Shown: positions 33,729 through 41,226 of the stretch, one piece after another
Layout: each line of letters opens with the position of its first letter
Position numbering within the stretch: the stretch's first letter is position 1
Translations under genes and position numbers: made by a program
DNA from: a virus
Length of the DNA: 42,483 bases
Virus record (IMG/VR): IMGVR_UViG_3300007236_000010
Coordinates: 1 to 42,483 of that record
Reading direction: 5' to 3' (one strand)
The notes under the pieces: model-generated
Told to the model about the DNA's origin: nothing
Database searches by the model: none
Seen by the model: the letters and a program-made list of their open reading frames with translations, nothing else

Positions 33729-33736
33729 GGGTGGGA
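33721..33736 (+). promoter_or_regulatory. Class I promoter (ATTCATAAGGGTGGGA)
   Basis: Overlaps the stop of the ATPase gene and is centred 28 nt before ATG 33753. Confidence 0.7.
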
Positions 33737-33752
33737 GAAACGGATAGGTTTT

Positions 33753-34955
33753 ATGTCGCCTAAAAAGACCCCAAGTAAATTGCCAAAGTATGCTGAAAAG
33801 AGATTACGCCCATTCATAGATAGTGGGATTTCAAAAGGAATCTTTACTGATGATTCCACAGTAATTCAACTGTTCGCAAACTTTGCTAAAGACCCAACAA
33901 ACAAACCGCAAATAGACGCTCTAGGTGGAATGAAAAGTGAGATAGCACAGTCATTCGTTACAGATGCAGTTCTGATAGATTTAACCAGCATTCTAAGACA
34001 GAAAAGATACACAGCACACGTTGATGTTTTTGAAGTTGCACATAGGACAGTTGGAATCAATAAAGGCAATCCTCGACCTGCCTGTTTTATGATAGGTCAA
34101 GCAGTTATCGAAGATACAGATGGAAGCGTTATGGATTCAGCACTTTTCAGAATGAGTTTATGGGATGCCGAAACTGCAATAGCAGACGATGTTGAAGCAG
34201 GTGGAACTTACTCTCTAAGTGTATCTTGTAGGAATCTTGATGCGGAAGTTCTTGACCTTAGAACTCTTTCAGGAATTACTTCTTTCAAATCAGAAAATTA
34301 TGACCATTCTGATAGAAGTGAATTGCTAAAATCAATGTTCGATATTACACCAATTTCTGACTTAGATGATGACATTAGCAGAAGCCCAACTGATTATCGT
34401 TTAGTTGAAGCAACTGTATCATATGCAGGTGTTCAGAATAGTAGGGCTGGAAGTCAATTTGGCAAGATGCTTTTGAAGGATGATTCTACTATGACTATGG
34501 AAGCAATTGAAAGTGGTGAAAACTTACTTTTGAATTGCATAACATCAACATCTATTGCTTCAAGATTTGGAAAATACAGTCGCATTTTAGCACTCCTAAC
34601 TACGAAAGATAATGGTGAATATGGACTATCTGCAAATGTAGAAACTGCAATTGGTATTATCACAGTTGCACCCCCTGTTCCTGAAACTTCTGTTGGTTCA
34701 GATGATGATGATGATGATGCTGCTGATTACTTCAATAATTCAGACATCAAAACAATCGGTGATGATGAAGATGATGAAGAAGAAGTTGTGGAAGAAGTTG
34801 TGGAAGAAGTTGTGGAAGAAGTTGTGGAAGAAGTTGTGGAAGAAACCGAATCTGAAACAGAAGAAGAAGCGACTGTTGAAGTCAACACGGAATCTAATGA
34901 AAATCCAAGTCCAGCAGAATCCGATGACGATGACGATGATTGGGAAGATTGGTGA
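33753..34955 (+). CDS. OB-fold single-stranded DNA-binding protein (RPA-like)
   Basis: A 400-residue protein. Two OB-like regions are suggested by strand patterns, about 100-185 (YTAHVDVFEVAH...AVIEDTDGSVMDSALFRMSLWDAE) and 215-310 (YRLVEATVSYAGVQNS...KMLLKDDSTMTMEAI). The last 80 residues are very acidic and carry five VVEE repeats. They end in DDDDDDWEDW, an acidic tip with aromatic residues like the partner-binding tails of SSB proteins. The gene precedes RecA-like, nuclease and PCNA genes, fitting a replication ssDNA binder. A palindrome copy is at 34874. Confidence 0.7.
   Translation: MSPKKTPSKLPKYAEKRLRPFIDSGISKGIFTDDSTVIQLFANFAKDPTNKPQIDALGGMKSEIAQSFVTDAVLIDLTSILRQKRYTAHVDVFEVAHRTVGINKGNPRPACFMIGQAVIEDTDGSVMDSALFRMSLWDAETAIADDVEAGGTYSLSVSCRNLDAEVLDLRTLSGITSFKSENYDHSDRSELLKSMFDITPISDLDDDISRSPTDYRLVEATVSYAGVQNSRAGSQFGKMLLKDDSTMTMEAIESGENLLLNCITSTSIASRFGKYSRILALLTTKDNGEYGLSANVETAIGIITVAPPVPETSVGSDDDDDDAADYFNNSDIKTIGDDEDDEEEVVEEVVEEVVEEVVEEVVEETESETEEEATVEVNTESNENPSPAESDDDDDDWEDW
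34785..34844 (+). repeat. Five tandem 12-bp repeats (GTTGTGGAAGAA)
   Basis: Five perfect in-frame units, encoding VVEE as at 13598-13669 but with different valine codons (GTT GTG here, GTA GTT there). The two arrays therefore expanded independently or diverged before expanding. Confidence 0.95.
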
Positions 34956-34960
34956 TTGAA

Positions 34961-35848
34961 GTGGCGAAAAAGAAAGTTGCGAAATATGCAGATTTGATTG
35001 AGTCATGCGACACAGGTTCAGATATGGCAAATAGACCCCAACTAAGGCACATAAAACTGCAAGGATTTGCTGGTGGTGGTAAATCTCATTTCGCAATTTC
35101 TTTCTTCGCACATCAATCGAAAGGACTGAAACCCGAAGAGTGTTTATGTACGATTATTGATTGTGATTTAGAAGGTCAATCTGCTTTGGTGAAAAGAGAA
35201 GATATCTTGCCAAAAGAACTTCGACCAAGACTTCTGAGAAAGGTTTGTAGAACACCAACAGATGTCAATGAAATTTCACTTGCATTTATTGATTTACACA
35301 GGCAACATCAGGAAAAATATCCTGATGGATGTCGAGTATTAATTTTTGAAAACGAATCTGCATTTTATGTTGGATGTAGAGATTTTTATTCTCAAGAAGT
35401 TCATGGTAAAAGTGAAGCAGATTTGATGCTAGAAAGACAAACCCAAGCGATAGCAGAAGGCAAGAAAACTTTACCTGCTTTCAAGGAAGGTCAAATGCAC
35501 TCATACAAAGTCATTAACAGATTATTCTTTACACCATATGAAAGGCTTAAAATTGCAGCAGAAATGTTTCAGTTTCACTTCCTATCAACTGTGCTTCTTA
35601 GAGAATATACTGAGGGGTATGGAACAGCCAACGAAAAGAGAGTTGTTACAGCAGCAGGTAGAGCAGAAATGACTGACCCTATCTTCGATTGGATTATTGA
35701 GTTTCATCAACAACAAAGAGCCAAAGGAAAAGAAATCAAAACTAGACACATTTCCATTGTTAGAAAGAGTAGAGTTTGCACTCCATTCCAACTGATGAAT
35801 CCGAATCAAGAAAAGTTTTGGAAGGCTGTTGAAGATAACAGTCAATAA
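34961..35848 (+). CDS. RecA/Sak4-like P-loop ATPase, recombinase candidate
   Basis: A 295-residue single-domain ATPase. Walker A GFAGGGKS (35-42) follows a strand in RHIKLQ. The first strand after it ends in IIDCDLEGQS, and Walker B-like CRVLIFENES lies at about 110-119. The layout is that of viral RecA-fold recombinases or RadA-like ATPases of the Sak4 type; no N-terminal HhH is present. GTG 34961 is preferred (GGTGATTGAA upstream), but GTG 34952, overlapping the previous stop, is possible. Operon partners are the ssDNA binder and a RecB-like nuclease. Confidence 0.72.
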   Translation: MAKKKVAKYADLIESCDTGSDMANRPQLRHIKLQGFAGGGKSHFAISFFAHQSKGLKPEECLCTIIDCDLEGQSALVKREDILPKELRPRLLRKVCRTPTDVNEISLAFIDLHRQHQEKYPDGCRVLIFENESAFYVGCRDFYSQEVHGKSEADLMLERQTQAIAEGKKTLPAFKEGQMHSYKVINRLFFTPYERLKIAAEMFQFHFLSTVLLREYTEGYGTANEKRVVTAAGRAEMTDPIFDWIIEFHQQQRAKGKEIKTRHISIVRKSRVCTPFQLMNPNQEKFWKAVEDNSQ

Positions 35849-35879
35849 TTATCAAATAGAGACAAACTGAGGCATTGAA

Positions 35880-37076
35880 ATGAAAGTTCCGTACTTATCC
35901 GCATCAAGACTAAAACTTGCTCAGGATTGTATGTTTTCTTATGGGAAAAAATACGACCCTGATACTGCTGATGATAGAACTATCAGATGGAAGAATGAAC
36001 ATCGAGATAATATGCAAGCAGCGAAGTTAGGAAATAACATTCACAATGCTTTGGAAGAATGGAGAAGGCCGAACCCCGAAACAGGAAAAGTAAGAAGGCC
36101 ATTGTTGAAAAAATTGCTAGAATTGTATGACGAAGAATCTTCTAAGAATGAAGTAAATTTCGATATGTATGAAGATGGAAAAAATATGATTAAAAGATGG
36201 TTCGTAGAAAGGGGTGGAAATAAGGTAAAAGTTCTTGCAGTCGAACAAGCATTTGGCTCACACAAAGCACCATACAAACTATCCAATGGAACACCCATTT
36301 TCGGTTTCATAGATTTGGTGTTAGAACACCCTGATGGAACAATAGAATTGCTCGATTACAAATCGCAAAGAAAACCAATCAAACAAGAAGAAGCAGATTC
36401 AAATGTTCAGGCTGGAATGTATCTTGCAGTAGCAAGTGAAATATGGCCTGATAGAGATATCATTTTTACTTTTGATTTGTTACGATATGGAACTGTAACA
36501 ACCATATGGTCAGATGAAAAAATAGACTCATTCAAATCATGGTTGAAAGGTAAGTATGAATGGATTCAATCTGTAACTGACCCTGTACCAACAATAGGTG
36601 AAGGATGTAAGTGGTGTCCGTTTGTAGATATATGTCCGACAGCACAGGATTTGATAATGAATGGTTCATGGGATTTGGTAGTGCCTGATGACCCAACTAT
36701 TCTTGACCAAAATGAAATGCTTACAACTCTTGCATCAGTCAAAGCAGCACAGGCAATTTTGACTAAGAAAAGAAAGCAAATAGAAGATACAATAAAACAA
36801 GAATGGTTTGACATGGTTTCAGGTGGAGAAGCAGTAGAAACTAAGGAGTGGAAGGTTACATATGATGATAGAAAAAGAACAGAATATATTCCATCAGAAG
36901 TTCAAAGAATAGTAGGTGCAACAGCCTATGGTCAAATCTCAACTTTATCTAAGACTGCTGTTGAACGAATATTGCCTATATTACCCGATAATGTAGCCGA
37001 AGAAGTAAAGAGTTCCGCTATTACTAAACCCTACCGCACATTGAATGTAAGACGAAAGGCGAATGACGAACTCTAA
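35880..37076 (+). CDS. RecB/Cas4-like PD-(D/E)XK nuclease with Fe-S cluster motif
   Basis: A 398-residue nuclease. Core motifs are GNNIHNALEEW (His55), FGFIDLVLE (Asp145), IELLDYKS (Asp159-x-Lys161) and Gln177 (NVQAGMYL). Cys17 near the N-terminus with Cys243, Cys246 and Cys252 (CKWCPFVDIC) matches the four-cysteine iron-sulphur arrangement of AddB/Cas4-type enzymes. It would trim DNA ends in recombination or packaging. GAGG lies about 7 nt before ATG 35880. No CRISPR genes or arrays are present, so a Cas4 role in spacer acquisition is not supported. Confidence 0.85.
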   Translation: MKVPYLSASRLKLAQDCMFSYGKKYDPDTADDRTIRWKNEHRDNMQAAKLGNNIHNALEEWRRPNPETGKVRRPLLKKLLELYDEESSKNEVNFDMYEDGKNMIKRWFVERGGNKVKVLAVEQAFGSHKAPYKLSNGTPIFGFIDLVLEHPDGTIELLDYKSQRKPIKQEEADSNVQAGMYLAVASEIWPDRDIIFTFDLLRYGTVTTIWSDEKIDSFKSWLKGKYEWIQSVTDPVPTIGEGCKWCPFVDICPTAQDLIMNGSWDLVVPDDPTILDQNEMLTTLASVKAAQAILTKKRKQIEDTIKQEWFDMVSGGEAVETKEWKVTYDDRKRTEYIPSEVQRIVGATAYGQISTLSKTAVERILPILPDNVAEEVKSSAITKPYRTLNVRRKANDEL

Positions 37077-37419
37077 CGATGAACAAAAAGACCCAATTTC
37101 AAGGGAAGTTCCTTCGTCAAAATATGGTACTCGTAAGTTCGGTAGAATGGGTAAAACCGATGGCCGAAATGTCAAAAGATTATGGAAGGCTTTGATTGCT
37201 GCTGGTGCAATTTATCCTGACGGAAATCCCTTGACAACAGGGGAAATAGTTCAGTTGAAAAATCAACCATTTGAGATTCATAGATTGACAAATCATCTAG
37301 CCAAAAAACCACATCTGTTTTTTTGTGCTGGTGAATCGAGAGTTGCAGGTCTTGATGGAAGAACAAAATATCCTCAGAAAACTTGGTTAGCACATGAAGA
37401 TGCTTACGATGAAAAATAA
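37063..37419 (+). CDS. Small helix-turn-helix-like protein
   Basis: A 118-residue basic protein overlapping the nuclease gene by 14 nt. GRNVKRLWKALIAAGAIYPDGNPLTTGEIVQL...FEIHRLTNHLAKKPHLF (about 35-82) has the helix spacing of a winged helix, with the rest unstructured in look. No family is recognised. It could be a DNA-binding regulator; if so it is one candidate to bind one of the repeated sites in this window, but there is no direct evidence. Confidence 0.55.
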   Translation: MTNSNDEQKDPISREVPSSKYGTRKFGRMGKTDGRNVKRLWKALIAAGAIYPDGNPLTTGEIVQLKNQPFEIHRLTNHLAKKPHLFFCAGESRVAGLDGRTKYPQKTWLAHEDAYDEK

Positions 37420-37551
37420 ATTTCTCGATTTTTTCCTCAGTTTTTTTCAAACATTCCATGTTGAAGCCAACATCTGAATTGATTCAAGCCGAAAAACTAT
37501 GAATTCACAAAATGACTTCATTTATATCGGTGGGCTAACCAATGAAAAATT
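37420..37551 (+). other. Intergenic region: oligo-T terminators, palindrome copy and class I promoter
   Basis: T6 at 37429-37434 and T7 at 37441-37447 end the previous operon. A perfect TGTTGAAGCCAACA lies at 37459-37472. The class I promoter ATTTATATCGGTGGGC at 37520-37535 is centred 27 nt before ATG 37552. Confidence 0.7.
37520..37535 (+). promoter_or_regulatory. Class I promoter (ATTTATATCGGTGGGC) of the clamp gene
   Basis: The best TATA match of the nine copies (TTTATAT). It is centred 27 nt from ATG 37552; an out-of-frame ATG at 37542 lies too close to be the start. Confidence 0.72.
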
Positions 37552-38349
37552 ATGATAACACCCAACAGTCATGTATCAAGAAATGCAACAATAAGAGTAT
37601 CAGCATCATCACTTTCAAAGACGTTGAAAAGAATAGTTATGGATAAGCCAGCCAGCCCTGTGAGGATGCTTCTAACAAACGATGGAATTAGTATATGGAC
37701 TCACGACATATCTAACACTATGAATCTTCTATTAACCAATTCTAAGGTAGATGATTTGAAAGTAAAAGAGCCGTGTGTTTTACTCATTTCTCCCGATTCG
37801 TTTTCTGATTTATTATCTGCAAAATTTGGTAATGAAATAATACAAATTTCAACAGAAGCGAACAAGCCAATTGTCATCAAAAATAAAAACGGTTCTCGAA
37901 CTGTATATCATGCAGCAGATGAAGATGACTGTGCAATAGTTCCTGATAGATGGTTGATGCCAAAAGACAAGAAAGGATGGGTCAAGATTCCTCAAAAAGA
38001 CAATGAAGTTTGCACTACAAGAATAACGATTTCAAGAGATTCATTATCTCAAGGTTTGGTTGATATGAAAGTAGCCAAAGCACCTTACATTGTATTTACT
38101 TTTGACAACAAAAAATCAACCTGTGCATCAGGTCATTGGGGTGCTAAAAATAATCAATCTTATTCCGTTATAGATGCAGAAGTTGAAGGAGAAAAAGTCG
38201 AGATTAGTTTGTCAGAAATACTTGCTGGAATACTATCTCGATGTGATGGAAATACTTTCATTATTCACAAACACAAAGATATTCCATTTATTGTTGTAGA
38301 ATGTGGTGATACAACATTGATTGTTGCTGAGACAATGAGGGATGTGTGA
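37552..38349 (+). CDS. Sliding clamp, PCNA-like
   Basis: A 265-residue protein of PCNA length and plan. The first half begins IRVSASSLSKTLKRIV and has the clamp signature GISIWTHDISNTMNLLL. LLISPDSFSDLLSAKFGNEIIQIST, the inter-domain stretch and a second half ending TLIVAETMRDV complete two similar domains. A trimeric ring would tether polymerase and other factors. It is divergent from cellular PCNA, and the canonical C-terminal partner-binding end is not obvious. It opens the operon with primase and nuclease genes. Confidence 0.78.
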   Translation: MITPNSHVSRNATIRVSASSLSKTLKRIVMDKPASPVRMLLTNDGISIWTHDISNTMNLLLTNSKVDDLKVKEPCVLLISPDSFSDLLSAKFGNEIIQISTEANKPIVIKNKNGSRTVYHAADEDDCAIVPDRWLMPKDKKGWVKIPQKDNEVCTTRITISRDSLSQGLVDMKVAKAPYIVFTFDNKKSTCASGHWGAKNNQSYSVIDAEVEGEKVEISLSEILAGILSRCDGNTFIIHKHKDIPFIVVECGDTTLIVAETMRDV

Positions 38350-38576
38350 GTATGTTCGACCCAAACAAAAACCGATTCGATTTACAATTAGCAGAAGAGA
38401 TGTTAGGTATGACAGAAGATGACAAAATATCCTTGAAACTAATTGTCTCAGTTGACCTACTTTTGGCTCATGCTGGAATCACCGATGAACAAGTTCAGAT
38501 GGCTTACAAAGCAAGAGTTAAATCTCACATTCAAGATGCTTCGGATAATCTAAAAAATATACTGAATGAAGAGTGA
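38346..38576 (+). CDS. Small acidic helical protein
   Basis: A 76-residue protein whose GTG start overlaps the clamp stop (GTGA); GAGG lies 5 nt upstream. ATG 38352 is an alternative. It is all-helical in look (LQLAEEMLGMTEDDKISLKLIVSVDLLLAHAG...), with no recognised family. It sits between clamp and primase genes in one operon, so an accessory replication role is a reasonable guess only. Confidence 0.55.
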   Translation: MSMFDPNKNRFDLQLAEEMLGMTEDDKISLKLIVSVDLLLAHAGITDEQVQMAYKARVKSHIQDASDNLKNILNEE

Positions 38577-38581
38577 TTGAG

Positions 38582-39772
38582 ATGAGTTTATTCGATGTTG
38601 ACAACATTGATGAAATGGCTAATCATTTTGGATTCAAACATTATCCAAGAGCCATAGGAAATCCACGTCAAAACTTTGTCTTTGCTACGGAAGATATCTA
38701 TCGGTCTTACTCAAAATGGAATGGAAATAAATCTTGTTTCATAAGCACAGGTGGATATGATAATTTACAATATGAAGTTGGAAATAAACAATCTCCAAAA
38801 ACAATTGTTTACGAACTAACTTTCTTCGACTTTGACCATTCAACAAAACCTGAAAATGCATTTGCTGATGCTCAAAGATTATCTGCGTTTTTGAGAGAAA
38901 TGAATGTGGCTCATTGGGTTCAATATAGTGGTAGTAAAGGATATCATTTATTCATAGTCCATGAGGCTACTAGATTCAAATTTGACTTCAAGGATGGTAG
39001 TGGTGAAGCATTGAAGCAAATCGTGCATCAGACGCAAGACCATTTGCGTAAAACGATAGGTCTGAATACACTTGATGAGCAGACAACAGGCGACCCCAAA
39101 AGACTGTGCAGATTTCCTTTTTCTAAGCACATAGATAGACATGGAAATAGTAGTGGCCGACACGCAATGCCTGTTGATGTGGAACTTCTCGATACACTAT
39201 CACATGAGGACATTGAAAAGATGTCTTATCGGCCAAAATATGAGTTGCCTAAAATCAATGGAAGGAAATTAAAACTGATTGATTTTGTAAAGGAACTCGG
39301 AGTAAAATTACATTCTCCTGAATCATTACTTCGACCCGTTGTAAATGTTGACTTCAACATTGCTCAAACCGATGCGGAAGCATCTCGATTTCTTGCATCC
39401 TTAGATAGAAGATGTATGGGAGTTGTCAATGAATTAAAGAGAAGAAATCCACCACATAAGCCGAGAGTTTATTCTGCTTTGTTTGCTAAAATATTAGGAA
39501 TGGGTTTGCATGATTTTGAAAAGATATGGATGCAGTTAGGAACTGAAATTGGATATGTAGATTTACACAATACTGAACATCGGCTGTATCAAATGTCAAC
39601 TATCTTCGATGACCCCAAATATTACATCTTCCCAAACTGCACTACGCTCAAAGCAAATGGATGCTGTGTAGGCGATATTTGCCCCCGATTCAAGGATATG
39701 GGGGGCATGGATTATCAACCCCGTCAGATTAAACGCAAATGGTCGAAACGGGATGATATCAAATCAACGTAA
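38582..39772 (+). CDS. Archaeo-eukaryotic primase: PriS catalytic domain with PriL-like C-terminal domain
   Basis: A 396-residue protein. The catalytic AEP core shows FFDFD (Asp83, Asp85), the motif II SGSKGYH (116-122) and motif III DPKRLCRFPFSKH (171-183). The C-terminal part (about 270-370) has Cys278, Cys353, Cys361/362 and Cys367, in RRCMG...YQMSTIFDD...PNCTTLKANGCCVGDICP. This is the layout of the Fe-S domain of the large primase subunit. Thus one polypeptide may do the work of PriS and PriL. ATG 38582 is chosen over GTG 38573. It overlaps the nuclease gene by 20 nt. A palindrome copy is at 39346. Confidence 0.85.
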   Translation: MSLFDVDNIDEMANHFGFKHYPRAIGNPRQNFVFATEDIYRSYSKWNGNKSCFISTGGYDNLQYEVGNKQSPKTIVYELTFFDFDHSTKPENAFADAQRLSAFLREMNVAHWVQYSGSKGYHLFIVHEATRFKFDFKDGSGEALKQIVHQTQDHLRKTIGLNTLDEQTTGDPKRLCRFPFSKHIDRHGNSSGRHAMPVDVELLDTLSHEDIEKMSYRPKYELPKINGRKLKLIDFVKELGVKLHSPESLLRPVVNVDFNIAQTDAEASRFLASLDRRCMGVVNELKRRNPPHKPRVYSALFAKILGMGLHDFEKIWMQLGTEIGYVDLHNTEHRLYQMSTIFDDPKYYIFPNCTTLKANGCCVGDICPRFKDMGGMDYQPRQIKRKWSKRDDIKST

Positions 39773-40616
39773 GACAAGATATGGAAGATTACTTGATGAC
39801 CGTTCTGAACTAATTGATTTTCTCGATTCTGCTTCACTTGGTCAACTGCTGGGATTCTCTCGATTCCTAACTGTGGAACTTGTTGAAGTCAACACGCAAT
39901 CATTGTCAATTTCTCCAAGTTCAGATGAGATTTTTCCACTTGTCAATCAGATGATTTTGAATGAGTTATTTTCTCGACATAGACGGGTTGACCATAGAGA
40001 ACATAAAGAAATGCTGACCTATCTTTCTGAACTTGGTTTTGAGATAGTTAGTCTTGATACAGGCAAGGGTGATGTATCAACAAGAAAGGTCAGCATAGAA
40101 CGTAAGGAAGATGACTTCATTCCTTCCCTGTTTGATGGCCGTAGGCTCAAGCAGTTGGGTGCTATGAGAGAAGAGGCTGAATACTCCTATCTGATTGTTT
40201 CAAAGTCTTACGATGCGATTAGATTAGGTGCAAGAGATAGGGGTGTTAGTGAACAAACTCTAATCTCTTTCATAGCATCTCTATGTGCTGTTGGATATCC
40301 ACCAATTTTTATTGACAACAGGCATGATGCTGCATTACTAACTCACAAGATAGTTCAGAAAATAGAAGATGATAATCCAAGACTGTATGTGCCTAGACCA
40401 AAATCTCCAACTGTAAATGAATATCGAGATTGTCTGATTGAAGGATTACCAAAAATCGGTTCAAAATTACGAAGAAGGATTACCAAAAAATATCCAACAA
40501 TAATTTCACTTTGTCAAACAACACCGGAAGAACTCTCGACAATCGAAGGTGTTGGCCTCAACACAGCAAACAGAATACTCTCAGTTTTACGTGGAGAAAA
40601 AAATGATTCGGCTTAG
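39753..40616 (+). CDS. XPF/ERCC4-type structure-specific nuclease with HhH domain
   Basis: A 287-residue protein. The nuclease core has GD (106-107) and the signature VSIERKEDDFIPSLFDGR (113-130), with ERK at 116-118. A C-terminal (HhH)2 domain lies at about 230-285 (EGLPKIGSKLRRRITKKYP... TIEGVGLNTANRIL). There is no helicase domain, as in the short archaeal XPF form. It would cut branched or flapped DNA during replication or recombination, likely with PCNA from the same operon. It is the only gene in the window seen to end in TAG. Palindrome copies lie at 39881 and 40550. Confidence 0.85.
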   Translation: MISNQRKTRYGRLLDDRSELIDFLDSASLGQLLGFSRFLTVELVEVNTQSLSISPSSDEIFPLVNQMILNELFSRHRRVDHREHKEMLTYLSELGFEIVSLDTGKGDVSTRKVSIERKEDDFIPSLFDGRRLKQLGAMREEAEYSYLIVSKSYDAIRLGARDRGVSEQTLISFIASLCAVGYPPIFIDNRHDAALLTHKIVQKIEDDNPRLYVPRPKSPTVNEYRDCLIEGLPKIGSKLRRRITKKYPTIISLCQTTPEELSTIEGVGLNTANRILSVLRGEKNDSA

Positions 40617-40629
40617 TCAGAAAATGAAG

Positions 40630-40704
40630 TTTTGATAGAAAAAACCATTGATTTACCCTATGTATTGATATAGGGAATGCCCCCCTTGCTCATAACATGA
40701 GCAA
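40630..40704 (+). promoter_or_regulatory. Conserved operator-promoter-start hairpin element, copy 3
   Basis: TTTTGATAGAAAA (from 40630) is a diverged form of the TTTTGATATCAAAA palindrome. CCATTGAT follows, and at exactly 34 nt comes ATTGATATAGGGAATGCC (40664-40681). The hairpin TTGCTCAT-AAC-ATGAGCAA (40686-40704) ends over start codon 40697. Confidence 0.8.
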
Positions 40705-41185
40705 CCAAGCAGACAACAAAAACGCACCGGAACTTGTGTTAATGATGGGATTACCAGCAGCAGGTAAATCATATGTAAGAGAAAATATGTTCTTGGGAAC
40801 TCATTCTTTCATCGACTGTGATACAATCAAAGAATCAATGCCTGAATATGACCCACTAAATCCTCAAACTGTCCACGAAGAATCAAAAGTATTGTGTCAT
40901 CAAATGATGCTAGACTTATTTGAAAACCCAACCAATGCAGTATATGATTCCACAGGAACTAACTCTGAGAAAATGACAACATACATTCACATGGCTCAGG
41001 CTGCTGGAATGACAACAAAATTAGTATTCGTAGATGTTTCAATCGAGACATCAATTTACAGAAATGCAAACAGGCCAAGAGTAGTGCCTGAACACATCAT
41101 CAGAACCAAAGCACAACAAATCTACGAATCATACGATATTGTATCATCATTAACAGATTCAATCGAGAGAGTTTTGAACGAGTAA
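40697..41185 (+). CDS. P-loop kinase, polynucleotide kinase or zeta-toxin-like
   Basis: A 162-residue kinase. Walker A is GLPAAGKS (18-25), followed by SFIDCDTIKESMPEY (Asp40/Asp42), the VYDSTGTNSEKM strand, and RPRVVPEHIIRTKAQQIYE as the lid. This matches the AAA_33/T4 polynucleotide kinase-zeta family, which phosphorylates RNA/DNA ends or small molecules; the true substrate is unknown. It starts MSNQ at ATG 40697, within the start-codon hairpin. It is the third member of the co-regulated set with the genes at 14371 and 30148. Confidence 0.78.
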   Translation: MSNQADNKNAPELVLMMGLPAAGKSYVRENMFLGTHSFIDCDTIKESMPEYDPLNPQTVHEESKVLCHQMMLDLFENPTNAVYDSTGTNSEKMTTYIHMAQAAGMTTKLVFVDVSIETSIYRNANRPRVVPEHIIRTKAQQIYESYDIVSSLTDSIERVLNE

Positions 41186-41194
41186 AATCAATTC

Positions 41195-41210
41195 TATCAT
41201 AAGGGTGGGA
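41195..41210 (+). promoter_or_regulatory. Class I promoter (TATCATAAGGGTGGGA)
   Basis: Centred 29 nt before ATG 41227. Confidence 0.68.
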
Positions 41211-41226
41211 TTAAACAGATTATCTC

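Noticed and set aside
34651-34959. Overlapping + strand frame with KKLWKKLWKKLW repeats
   Set aside because: It is the shifted reading of the VVEE repeat array in the ssDNA-binding protein gene. The peptide pattern is a by-product of the 12-bp repeats.
35880-37076. Cas4 role in CRISPR adaptation
   Set aside because: The nuclease has the Fe-S PD-(D/E)XK layout, but there are no repeat-spacer arrays or other cas genes. A RecB/AddB-like recombination or packaging role is more likely.
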